From NCBI GenBank assembly GCA_958295855.1, contig OY282383.1:4754481-4818480 (forward strand): DNA of 64,000 nt. Direction: 5' to 3'. The translations under genes were made by a program, and so were the position numbers. Source of the stretch: an uncultured Poribacteria bacterium. Its GTDB lineage: Bacteria; Poribacteria; WGA-4E; WGA-3G. Of the stretch, positions 1 to 7,293 are shown piece after piece (position 1 is the stretch's first letter; every line of letters begins with the position of its first letter). The notes beneath the pieces were generated by a model. That model saw only the letters and a program-made list of their open reading frames with translations. It searched no databases and was not told the DNA's origin.

Positions 1-1799
1 ATATTGAGTTCATAAGATTGCCCTTCATAACGCATATCAAGCGAACGTTCGATTTTGAGCTGCGCTGGGGCGAACCCTTCTGTTTGCATATCGCTTTCTG
101 CTTGGGCTAACAGTGTGTCAAAGCCAGTGTTCAACCGTTCAAGTAGATGGAGGGTACTGCCCTCGTCTTGTTTTTCAAACTTCCACAACACTGTCTGCGA
201 GTAGTCTTTGATGACATCTGCGAAGAGCATGCCGTAGGCAGAGAGCAAGCCGCCGTTTGGTGGAATAAGCACCGTGTGGATGCCGAGGTTTTCCGCCAGA
301 AAGGCAGCGTGCAATCCCCCTGCACCCCCGAAAGAGACGAGGGTGAAATCGCGCGTATCAAAGCCACGTTCGACGGAGATGACTTTGATAGCGCGTTCCA
401 TTGTGGCGTTGGCAACCTTGAGAATGCCATCTGCCGCTTGCAGGGGCGAGATGCCAAGACGCGACGCGAATTTTTCAATGTAGGTGCGTGTCTCATCGGA
501 GTCAAGGGACATCTGCCCGCCTAAAAACTGCGTAGGTGCAATGCGCCCTAAGAACAGGTTTGCGTCCGTTACCGTGATGTTTTCTCCCTGTTTGCCATAG
601 CAGATGGGGCCTGGAGCTGCCCCCGCGCTCTCCGGCCCGACGCGCACTGCGCCTCCCGAATCTATAGTTGCAATGGAGCCGCCACCCGCACCGACGGTGT
701 GAATGTCAATCAACGGCACCTTGATTGGAAGCCCGCTGATTATGCTTTCAGTAGTCATCGAGATGCCGTTATTACACAAGCTGACATCCGTGGAGGTGCC
801 GCCCATATCAAACGTAATGATCTGTTCGTAACCGGCTGTTTTGGCGACGTGATACGCACCGATGACACCCCCAGCAGGCCCAGAGAGCACAGTGCGGATG
901 CCTGCCGATTCACCTCCGTATAGCAAGTTTTCACGCTGGCCTCGGTCTGGCAAGTTTTCAGCGTGCAGCTGAAAAATTCTCGCAGAAATACTGCCCCCGT
1001 TAGAGAGCATCAAGCGTAACGACGTGGTGAACTGTTCAGGCTCCATTTCTTCTTGCGTCAAAGCCCTCTGACGAGATTTGCCTGTTGATTCCTGTGCCGC
1101 AGAAATTAGAGGTGCTGAACCATGTAAAAGTGTTGAAAGGTGTTTTTCCAAGGTGGGGCGGATATAGGCGTTGGCAACGGTAGTACTGAAACGTGCATAC
1201 TCGCGGTATTCGGGTAGGATTTGGTGTGAACACGAAATCGGTATCTCAAGCGTTTCGAGGTGTTTGGCAACAATCTGCTCGTTTTGGGGATTCACGTAGG
1301 AGAAGAGAAAACAGATGGCGATGGCATCCAGTTCCAACGTGGCGAGTTGTGTTGCGAGCGCGTCTAACTCACTGGATTCAACCCCGGTCTGGATGTCCCC
1401 TGTGTACAAGGTTCGTTCTGATAGACCGAAGCGTCTGTTGGCAGGGATGAGCGGTGCAGGACGTTCAGCGAAAAAATCGTAGAGGCTTGGACGCGCCTGC
1501 CTCCCGATTTCTAAAACATCTTCAAACCCTTTCGTCGTGACGAGGGCAATGCGTGCCCCCCTGCGTTCAAGGAGCGCGTTCGTTGCCACCGTCGAGCCGT
1601 GGACAATCTCCAACTCAGGGTAGGCACAAGGCGCTACCCCTACGATGTTGTGCAAGCGCAATATTTCGCCCAGGCCTCGTATCACGGCGTGTGCGGGATT
1701 TTGCGGCGTAGACAGCACTTTGTGCGTGAATAAGCCACCGTTGATGTGCATCACGATGTCTGTGAAGGTGCCGCCGGTATCAACACCAATTTTCTTCAT
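1..1799 (-). CDS. Hydantoinase/oxoprolinase HyuA-type subunit (C-terminus outside window)
   Basis: ATP-dependent hydantoinase A / 5-oxoprolinase family, hydrolysing cyclic amides such as hydantoins or 5-oxoproline in the cytoplasm. About 599 codons are visible and the 3' end lies beyond base 1. The N-terminus MKKIGVDTGGTFTDIV is the family's ATP-binding signature. It is followed by VHGSTVATNALLERRGA, LTTKGFEDVLEIGRQ-like sequence, LSNGG, SGPAGGVIGA, FDMGGTSTDVSL and VGAGGGSIA. The ATG follows GGAGAATTC. Two stretches look foreign to the family: VGVAPCAYP at about residue 53, encoded by an interspersed palindrome, and a loop near residues 275-295 encoded by DNA with two copies of a 12-bp direct repeat. 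A HyuB partner would be expected downstream, outside the window. The family is certain; the substrate is not. Confidence 0.9.
   Translation of the reverse strand, partial: MKKIGVDTGGTFTDIVMHINGGLFTHKVLSTPQNPAHAVIRGLGEILRLHNIVGVAPCAYPELEIVHGSTVATNALLERRGARIALVTTKGFEDVLEIGRQARPSLYDFFAERPAPLIPANRRFGLSERTLYTGDIQTGVESSELDALATQLATLELDAIAICFLFSYVNPQNEQIVAKHLETLEIPISCSHQILPEYREYARFSTTVANAYIRPTLEKHLSTLLHGSAPLISAAQESTGKSRQRALTQEEMEPEQFTTSLRLMLSNGGSISARIFQLHAENLPDRGQRENLLYGGESAGIRTVLSGPAGGVIGAYHVAKTAGYEQIITFDMGGTSTDVSLCNNGISMTTESIISGLPIKVPLIDIHTVGAGGGSIATIDSGGAVRVGPESAGAAPGPICYGKQGENITVTDANLFLGRIAPTQFLGGQMSLDSDETRTYIEKFASRLGISPLQAADGILKVANATMERAIKVISVERGFDTRDFTLVSFGGAGGLHAAFLAENLGIHTVLIPPNGGLLSAYGMLFADVIKDYSQTVLWKFEKQDEGSTLHLLERLNTGFDTLLAQAESDMQTEGFAPAQLKIERSLDMRYEGQSYELN
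921..969 (-). repeat. Direct-repeat insert inside hyuA-like gene
   Basis: Two near-identical copies of GCAAGTTTTCACGC-like sequence (from about 923 and about 950) lie in one loop of the hydantoinase frame, giving the peptide AENLPDRGQRENLLYGG. Family members usually go directly from the SNGG segment to the SGPAGG segment, so this looks like an in-frame insertion. Seen directly: the two copies. Inferred: the insertion. Confidence 0.5.
1618..1643 (-). repeat. Family A palindromic element inside hyuA-like CDS
   Basis: One copy of the window's commonest short repeat. The consensus arms are GTAGGGGTAGGC and GCCTACCCCTAC around CTTGT, able to form a hairpin. Here it is in frame within the hydantoinase gene and is translated as VGVAPCAYP. 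Confidence 0.85.
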
Positions 1800-1834
1800 G
1801 AATTCTCCACCTCCTCTCTTCCATATCTGTTCAA

Positions 1835-1860
1835 GGGTAGGCACAAGGCACTACCTCTAC
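1835..1860. repeat. Family A palindromic element, intergenic
   Basis: A copy of the same palindrome between the hydantoinase start and the dehydrogenase stop, with one arm slightly degraded (CTACCTCTAC). Confidence 0.8.
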
Positions 1861-1880
1861 GATTCTTCTCCTTCCAATGC

Positions 1881-2840
1881 CTACACAACCACATTTTTCG
1901 GCGTGCCTTCCAAAAAAGCGATGATATTGTCAACCGCGCCTTCGTTAAGAAGGGCGACACCTTCCGGGGTCATATCCGCGCAATGCGGTGTCAAAATCAC
2001 TTGCTCGCATGTTAGCAGCGGATGGGCGGCATCGGGTGGTTCTGCATCGTAGACATCAATAGCGGCACCGCCGAGATGCCCACTGTTTAAGGCACCGACG
2101 AGCGCACCCGTGTCTACTATTTGCCCCCGCGCAACGTTAATTAAAAGCGCGTTCGGTTTCATCAATCCCAGTTCGCGAGCACCGATAAGGTGGTGACTGT
2201 CCGCTGTCAGTTTGACGTGCAGACTGACGACATCGGCGGTACGGAGCAGTTCTTCAAAAGAGACATATTGAATCCCCAGTTGTTTTGCGCGTTCGGGAGA
2301 AGGATGATACGTCCATGCGATAACGTTCATCCCGATGGCTCGTCCGAGGCGTGCCATCTCTGCGCCTATGTGCCCCGTGCCGATAATCCCTAAAGTTTTG
2401 CCTTGCAGATAGACGTTATCCATGCGGGGCCATCCGCCGGCTTTCATAGCGGCAGTCAGGAAGGCGGCGCGTTTGGCGAGGGCGAACATCAAGCCAAAAC
2501 TGTGTTCTGCTACAACCGGAGCCGTGCGACCGGGTTGGTTGCAAACGGTAATACCGCGCTTTTTTGCCTCATCAAGCGCAATCATATCGGTGCCGATGGA
2601 GCAGAGCGAGATTAACTTAAGTTTGGGCAGATGCCGTAAGATGTCTGCGGGCCACTTAACAAGCCCACGTGAATTGATGAGGATATCTGCATCTTCGGCC
2701 CGGTGGAGCTTCTCCTCGGCAGTCTCCGGCCGGTCGGTGTAGAGCACAACGTCGCCATAAGGTTTCAGGCGTTCCAGATGCGGTGACGCCTGGATTTGCG
2801 GTGGCGCATCACCGGGGACAACAATTTTGAGTCGGTTCAC
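1881..2840 (-). CDS. D-isomer-specific 2-hydroxyacid dehydrogenase
   Basis: NAD(P)-dependent oxidoreductase of the D-2-hydroxyacid dehydrogenase / phosphoglycerate dehydrogenase superfamily, interconverting 2-oxoacids and D-2-hydroxyacids in the cytosol. The Rossmann motif LGIIGTGHIGAEMARLG is mid-protein. The catalytic Arg is in NVARGQIVD, the Glu in DAEPPD, and the His in LTPHCADMTPE. The start chosen is GTG (VNRLKIVVPG), with AAGGAA seven bases upstream. A longer GTG frame to 2867 would begin inside a family A palindrome and lacks a ribosome site. The gene overlaps the 3' end of the nuclease gene upstream by about 30 bases. At about 319 residues it is normal for the family. The substrate cannot be told; hydroxypyruvate/glyoxylate or phosphoglycerate types are possible. 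Confidence 0.88.
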   Translation of the reverse strand: MNRLKIVVPGDAPPQIQASPHLERLKPYGDVVLYTDRPETAEEKLHRAEDADILINSRGLVKWPADILRHLPKLKLISLCSIGTDMIALDEAKKRGITVCNQPGRTAPVVAEHSFGLMFALAKRAAFLTAAMKAGGWPRMDNVYLQGKTLGIIGTGHIGAEMARLGRAIGMNVIAWTYHPSPERAKQLGIQYVSFEELLRTADVVSLHVKLTADSHHLIGARELGLMKPNALLINVARGQIVDTGALVGALNSGHLGGAAIDVYDAEPPDAAHPLLTCEQVILTPHCADMTPEGVALLNEGAVDNIIAFLEGTPKNVVV

Positions 2841-3489
2841 AAGTTGTTCCTTTTTTGGGGTAGGCACAAGGCACTACCCCTACAAGTCTCCAATCGTGCG
2901 TTTTCGTTCCACCAGTATAGACAACTGCATGCCCTGCTTCTAATAATGCCTCAGCCACATTGATAGGCACGCCTTCTTTGACACAGATGACATTCGCGAC
3001 GATTCGACCGGCATATTTATCAGGCTGCGGATGCTGAATGATGAATCCGAGGGGGCTATCCTCTTCGCTGCTTTCGAGGAGGAGTTGTTTGAGAAAGTCT
3101 GTTGCGGCTTCAGCACGTTCTTTTTCCGCTTGAATGGAAGCTTCGGTGCGCCCTGCGCGAGTCGGACGTTTTTCAGGTGCGTCTATTCCTGCTATTCTAA
3201 TGTCTGTGATGCTATAAATTCCATCGACACGACGTTCAATACCGGGCCAGAGTGTCAATCGTTCTTCACTTATCCTGGGTGGCGAATGAAACGGGTAGAT
3301 TTGGACAGACACGTCTTGAATCGTGTCACCATCGTAGACGTTGTCAATATTATCAATCGTACCGTAATAGATTGGCTCGCTGCCACCGGGAAGCAGAATA
3401 TCAGAAGTTTCACAGCCTGCAAGCCCCAAGTACAGCAGAGAAATTAAGGTTATTTTGGCTAAAATTAAGGTGCGCGATAATAAAAACAT
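2809..3489 (-). CDS. Staphylococcal-nuclease-like lipoprotein with repeat-derived tail
   Basis: Thermonuclease (SNase) fold protein, about 226 residues, probably an envelope-anchored nuclease. The N-terminus is a lipoprotein signal ending in the lipobox LAGC. The SNase core follows: VYDGDTI, IAGIDAPEK, and KYAGRIVANV, which supply the Asp/Arg active-site framework. The core ends near HDWRL. The last 24 or so residues start with VGVVPCAYP, translated from a family A palindrome. The frame then runs on into the leader of the next gene before stopping, so the original stop has been lost. The ATG at 3489 is preferred over a TTG at 3501 because the signal peptide then begins directly. Whether the altered tail affects folding is unknown. 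Confidence 0.82.
   Translation of the reverse strand: MFLLSRTLILAKITLISLLYLGLAGCETSDILLPGGSEPIYYGTIDNIDNVYDGDTIQDVSVQIYPFHSPPRISEERLTLWPGIERRVDGIYSITDIRIAGIDAPEKRPTRAGRTEASIQAEKERAEAATDFLKQLLLESSEEDSPLGFIIQHPQPDKYAGRIVANVICVKEGVPINVAEALLEAGHAVVYTGGTKTHDWRLVGVVPCAYPKKGTTCEPTQNCCPR
2857..2884 (-). repeat. Family A palindromic element at nuclease 3' end
   Basis: The palindrome lies across the C-terminal codons of the nuclease lipoprotein, encoding VGVVPCAYP. It also holds the alternative GTG start of the downstream dehydrogenase. It therefore remodels both a gene end and a possible gene start. Confidence 0.85.
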
Positions 3490-3535
3490 AACACTCTGCA
3501 AGCGTAGACAGCACGGCGGAGCAGCCTACTACTTT

Positions 3536-4693
3536 CTAAAAACACTGATGGTACAGCGCAACTATATCTTCGGCTGAGGCTTGACGCGGATTGTTTGCAG
3601 GACTCCCGCTTGCGATAGCATCTTGCGCCATCTGTTCAACGGCCCCCTCAAATTGTTCCCTGTCAATGCCGATTTCGCCCAAGCGCGGCATCTGAATATC
3701 GGTGACGAGCCTTTCCACCGCAGAAACCGCTGCATCCGCTTGGTGCATCGGCGATAGTCCATCAATCGGTTCGCCCATCGCACGGGCAATATCTGCAAAG
3801 CGCGCCGGCGCGCCGACAACACTAAACGCCATCACATCAAGGAGCAGCACAGCATTTGACAATCCGTGATGGATGTGAAAGTACGCACCGATCGGACGTG
3901 ACATCCCGTGAACCAAAGCCACAGACGAATTGCTGAACGCCATACCGGCGATAGACGCGCCGAGCATCATATCGGTTCGCGCCGATATGTTTTCGCCATC
4001 TGCCCACGCCTGCCGTAGAGAACCCGAAATCATCGCAATTGCCTTCAATGCGAGCGCGTCGGTTATCGGTTGGGCGCGTTTGGAGACATAAGCCTCTATT
4101 GCATGCGTCAACGCATCAACGCCTACTGCCGCGGTCAGGTGCGGCGGGGTTGTATGGGATAGCAGTGCATCCACTAGGGCAACGTGTGCGAGTAGACAAG
4201 GACTACTCAGCATCATCTTGACATTCCGCTCGGTGTCGGTGATGACGGTAACTTTTGAGACTTCGCTGCCTGTCCCGCCTGTCGTCGGTATCGCGATAAG
4301 GGGTGCCCCCGCATTCGGAATTTTATCCACGCCCATGTAGTCGGCAAAATCGCCTTCGTTTCTCAGTTTCATGGCGATGCCTTTTCCGCAGTCGATGGCA
4401 CTTCCGCCACCGATGCTCACAATCACATCGCAGGCTTCGTCTTGGTATTGCTTTAACCCATCCTGCACGTTCTGCAACGTTGGATCTGGTGTGACATCAG
4501 AGAAGCATGAGGACGCTATCCCTGCATCGTGCAAATTTTTGGCAATCTTATCGGCGTATCCGATTTTGGCGATACCCGCATCTGTCACGATAAGTGCGTG
4601 TGTTGCGCCGAGTCGTTTCGCCTGTTCACCGACGTTCTCGGATGCCCCCGCGCCTGTAATTATCGTGGGTGGGAGTGTTAATATCGTAGGCAA
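3536..4693 (-). CDS. Iron-containing alcohol dehydrogenase
   Basis: Group III (Fe-dependent) alcohol dehydrogenase, 385 residues, oxidising a primary alcohol or diol with NAD in the cytosol. The NAD-binding GGGSAIDCGKG lies near residue 95 and PTTGGTGSEVS near 137. The metal-ligand region is DALTHAIEAY plus HGMSRPIGAYFHIHHG, matching the Asp-His-His-His set. The start is TTG with AGGAA about eight bases upstream, the only good ribosome site here. The close neighbours (2-hydroxyacid dehydrogenase, hydantoinase) hint at catabolism of small oxygenated compounds, but the substrate is not readable. Confidence 0.9.
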   Translation of the reverse strand: MPTILTLPPTIITGAGASENVGEQAKRLGATHALIVTDAGIAKIGYADKIAKNLHDAGIASSCFSDVTPDPTLQNVQDGLKQYQDEACDVIVSIGGGSAIDCGKGIAMKLRNEGDFADYMGVDKIPNAGAPLIAIPTTGGTGSEVSKVTVITDTERNVKMMLSSPCLLAHVALVDALLSHTTPPHLTAAVGVDALTHAIEAYVSKRAQPITDALALKAIAMISGSLRQAWADGENISARTDMMLGASIAGMAFSNSSVALVHGMSRPIGAYFHIHHGLSNAVLLLDVMAFSVVGAPARFADIARAMGEPIDGLSPMHQADAAVSAVERLVTDIQMPRLGEIGIDREQFEGAVEQMAQDAIASGSPANNPRQASAEDIVALYHQCF

Positions 4694-4760
4694 TTTTCAA
4701 TTTCCTGTAAAGGTTTATTGTTCACCACAAGTGTGGAATGGGTTATAGCAACCGCTGAGG

Positions 4761-4785
4761 ATAGGCACAAGGCACTACCCCTACA
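4761..4785. repeat. Family A palindromic element, intergenic
   Basis: A copy of the GGCACAAGGCACTACCCC-type palindrome between the alcohol dehydrogenase start and the purH stop. Confidence 0.8.
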
Positions 4786-4851
4786 GGTGTGTCTCTGTCC
4801 ATTCATCAACAATTACGTATCTCGTCGGAGTCTTTTTGGCTTTCCCCTTCA

Positions 4852-6471
4852 CTAGTGCCGGAAATGCCGTACCCCTGTCAACACCATCGCCATGCCGTAA
4901 GCGTCCGCGGCCTCGATGACAGGCGAATCATTGACAGAACCGCCGGGCTGAATAATGGCACTAATCCCCGCTTCACCGGCAATTTCAACCCCATCGGGAA
5001 ATGGGAAATAGGCATCCGAGGCGAGTACTGCCCCTTTCACCTTTTCGCCCGCTTTTCGGATAGCAATCATAGCGGCATCCACGCGGCTCATCTGCCCTGC
5101 ACCGATACCGACGCTTTGCGTGCCTTGCGCAAGCAGGATGCAGTTGGATTTGACATGTTTGCATGCCTTCCATGCGAAAAGCAGGGATTTAATCTCTGCA
5201 TCTGTCGGGGCACGCTGAGTGACAACCGCTAGTGCTTCCGCACTTAATTCGTGGACATCCGCGTCTTGCACCAGCACGCCGCCGGTGACGTTTCGGATTT
5301 GTAGAGGGCCAGTTACAGCACCCGGCGTGTGCCTCCTACTTTGCAGGAGTCCGGTGTCGAGAATCGGGCGACGTTTAACACGAGACAACGCATGCAACGC
5401 CTTCTCGGTATAATTCGGTGCGATAATCGCGTCAATTTTCACGCCTGATTTTGCTGCTTCGCGGATGGTGTTCGCTGTCTGAATTGTGACTTTGCGGTTT
5501 AACCCGACAATTGAACCGAAGGCAGAAGTCCGGTCGCATTCCAGCGCGTTCGTGAAGGCTTCCTGTAGGTTGTCAGCCGTGGCAAGTCCACATGGGTTGT
5601 TATGCTTGATGATAGCACATGCGGGCTGCGCGAAATCCTTGACAATCTCTAAAGCGGCTTCTAAATCGAGGATGTTATTGAAAGAGAGGGGTTGTCCACT
5701 CAGTTGATTTGCCCACGCAGCGCATGCCCCTGGGCTGGTTTCAGTTCTGTAGAAAGCGGCGCGCTGATGCGGGTTTTCACCGTAGCGGAGGGTGCGCGCC
5801 TTCTTGAAACGGAGCGCGAGCGTCTCTCCGAATTCGTCATCGGGTACCCCTGCACAATCAATTGCGCGACTCCGAACGGAATCCGAATTGGCGAGATAGG
5901 TGGAAATCGCGCTGTCATATTGAGCGGTGTGGGCAAATGCTGCTTTTGCCAATTCAAATCGCTGCGCCTCTGAAAGACAGCCATCGTTAGCATCTAAGTC
6001 TGCGATAATTTGAGGGTATTGGCTCGCATCTGTAAGGACTGCGACGTACCGATAATTTTTCGCTGCGGCGCGAATCATCGTCGGGCCGCCGATGTCGATG
6101 TTCTCAATCGCGTCGGCGAGTGTCACGTCCGGTGTGGCGACGGTCGCCTCAAACGGATAGAGGTTGCAGATTACCATATCGATGGGGGCTATGCCGTGTG
6201 CTTCTGTTTGGGCATTGTGCACAGAATTATCCCGCTCGGCGAGGAGCCCACCATGGATTTTCGGATGGAGTGTCTTGACTCTACCGTCCAGCATTTCAGG
6301 GAAACCTGTGTAGTCCGAGACATCCAGGATGTCGAGGCCCGCGTCTCGGAGGTGTTGAGCCGTGCCTCCGGTGGAGAGAATGTCTACACCGCGTTGTGCG
6401 AGGACGTTTGCTATCTCTAAAAGAGCTGTTTTGTCATAAACGCTGATTAAAGCACGTTCTATTTTTTTCAC
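4852..6471 (-). CDS. purH: Bifunctional AICAR transformylase / IMP cyclohydrolase
   Basis: Performs the last two steps of de novo purine synthesis: formylation of AICAR with 10-formyl-THF, then cyclisation to IMP. The N-terminal MGS-like cyclohydrolase domain begins RALISVYDKTALLEIA and holds LSTGGTAQHLRDAG and GRVKTLHPKIHGGLLA. The transformylase domain carries LRYGENPHQRAAFY, IIKHNNPCGLA, ECDRTSAFGSIVG and a C-terminal DSPVIEAADAYGMAMVLTGVRHFRH. At 539 residues it is slightly longer than usual. Part of the excess is a loop near LLQSRRHTPG, encoded by a small palindrome at 5333-5349. The start is GTG, with AGGA six bases upstream. Confidence 0.97.
   Translation of the reverse strand: MKKIERALISVYDKTALLEIANVLAQRGVDILSTGGTAQHLRDAGLDILDVSDYTGFPEMLDGRVKTLHPKIHGGLLAERDNSVHNAQTEAHGIAPIDMVICNLYPFEATVATPDVTLADAIENIDIGGPTMIRAAAKNYRYVAVLTDASQYPQIIADLDANDGCLSEAQRFELAKAAFAHTAQYDSAISTYLANSDSVRSRAIDCAGVPDDEFGETLALRFKKARTLRYGENPHQRAAFYRTETSPGACAAWANQLSGQPLSFNNILDLEAALEIVKDFAQPACAIIKHNNPCGLATADNLQEAFTNALECDRTSAFGSIVGLNRKVTIQTANTIREAAKSGVKIDAIIAPNYTEKALHALSRVKRRPILDTGLLQSRRHTPGAVTGPLQIRNVTGGVLVQDADVHELSAEALAVVTQRAPTDAEIKSLLFAWKACKHVKSNCILLAQGTQSVGIGAGQMSRVDAAMIAIRKAGEKVKGAVLASDAYFPFPDGVEIAGEAGISAIIQPGGSVNDSPVIEAADAYGMAMVLTGVRHFRH
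5333..5349 (-). repeat. Small palindrome inside purH
   Basis: CTCCTACTTTGCAGGAG resembles the family B palindrome found intact elsewhere in the window, and lies in frame in a loop of PurH where extra residues are present. Confidence 0.5.
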
Positions 6472-6498
6472 ATTTCTTCCTATTTTTATGGTATGTTA

Positions 6499-6515
6499 CC
6501 CCTGCTTTGCAGGGG
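6499..6515. repeat. Family B palindrome upstream of purH
   Basis: CCCCTGCTTTGCAGGGG, a perfect inverted repeat 28 bases upstream of the purH GTG. The identical 17-mer recurs inside the flippase-like gene at 23920. Confidence 0.8.
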
Positions 6516-6588
6516 CTAATACCCTAAAAAACTTGATAAGTGCAAGCGGAATACGCCACATCAAAGTTGAGGTTTAACGTATACACAC

Positions 6589-7278
6589 TTACTCGATCCC
6601 TAGCTCTTTGAAAACCTCATCCATCAGAATTAGTTTCGCTTTTCCGGCTTCGTAATCGGCTATACGTCGATCGAACTCTTCGAGAAACTCAGGACGCATT
6701 TCCAGCCCCTCGTCTGCATCGTAGTGGTATTCCTCCAATGCGAGTTCCAAAAGTTCGTAGGCGACGAAAAACTCTCGAAACGCAACATCTAATTCGGCAA
6801 GCGGCGCATTCTGCTCCAACAACGCGAGGAAACGTTCGCGGACAGGGAATAGCTCCAAGTTGACGAGCATGCGTAACAGTTTTCTATATTCGTCCGGCGG
6901 CAGTTCCGATATTTTCTTCTCCGGCATCGCATCGCTTTCCTTATGAACCCCGGAGCGTCTGTACATCCGTTCTTCCAGGGTCGTCTTTCGGTTAGCGAGG
7001 ATATATTCGCGATGCCGCTTTAGTTTCTTGGCGAGCGGTGTATGCGGTGCTAACCCTTCAAGTGGATTCGCCTCGTAGTTCTCAAGCAAAAAAGCGAGGC
7101 TTTCATAACCACAATAAAATTCACGGAACTCTGCCTCAAGTTTCTGTTTGTTCGCGGCAGAAGAGGCTTCGTTGAGCAGTGCCACAAGCCGCTCGCGCGC
7201 TGCGAAAATCTGATCGTTCACAAGGATATTCAGCAGCTCAAGGGCTTCAATGGGATGCATCTCTATAATATTTTTCAT
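6589..7278 (-). CDS. Unknown protein with an internal domain duplication
   Basis: 229 residues, predicted soluble, all-helical and acidic. No known family was recognised. The protein consists of two similar halves. The first half has LLNILVNDQIFAARERLVALL and then FREFYCGYESLAFLLENY. The second has LLRMLVNLELFPVRERFLALL and then FREFFVAYELLELALEEY. Each half is about 75 residues, joined by a basic linker (KKLKRHREYILANRKTTLEERMY in part). It ends 15 bases before the acyltransferase start region on the same strand and may be cotranscribed with it. There are no catalytic motifs or signal peptide. A structural or protein-binding role is possible. The start lacks a clear ribosome site; an alternative is MHPIEAL six codons in. 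Confidence 0.8.
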   Translation of the reverse strand: MKNIIEMHPIEALELLNILVNDQIFAARERLVALLNEASSAANKQKLEAEFREFYCGYESLAFLLENYEANPLEGLAPHTPLAKKLKRHREYILANRKTTLEERMYRRSGVHKESDAMPEKKISELPPDEYRKLLRMLVNLELFPVRERFLALLEQNAPLAELDVAFREFFVAYELLELALEEYHYDADEGLEMRPEFLEEFDRRIADYEAGKAKLILMDEVFKELGIE

Positions 7279-7293
7279 CTGTTTTTTTCATGT

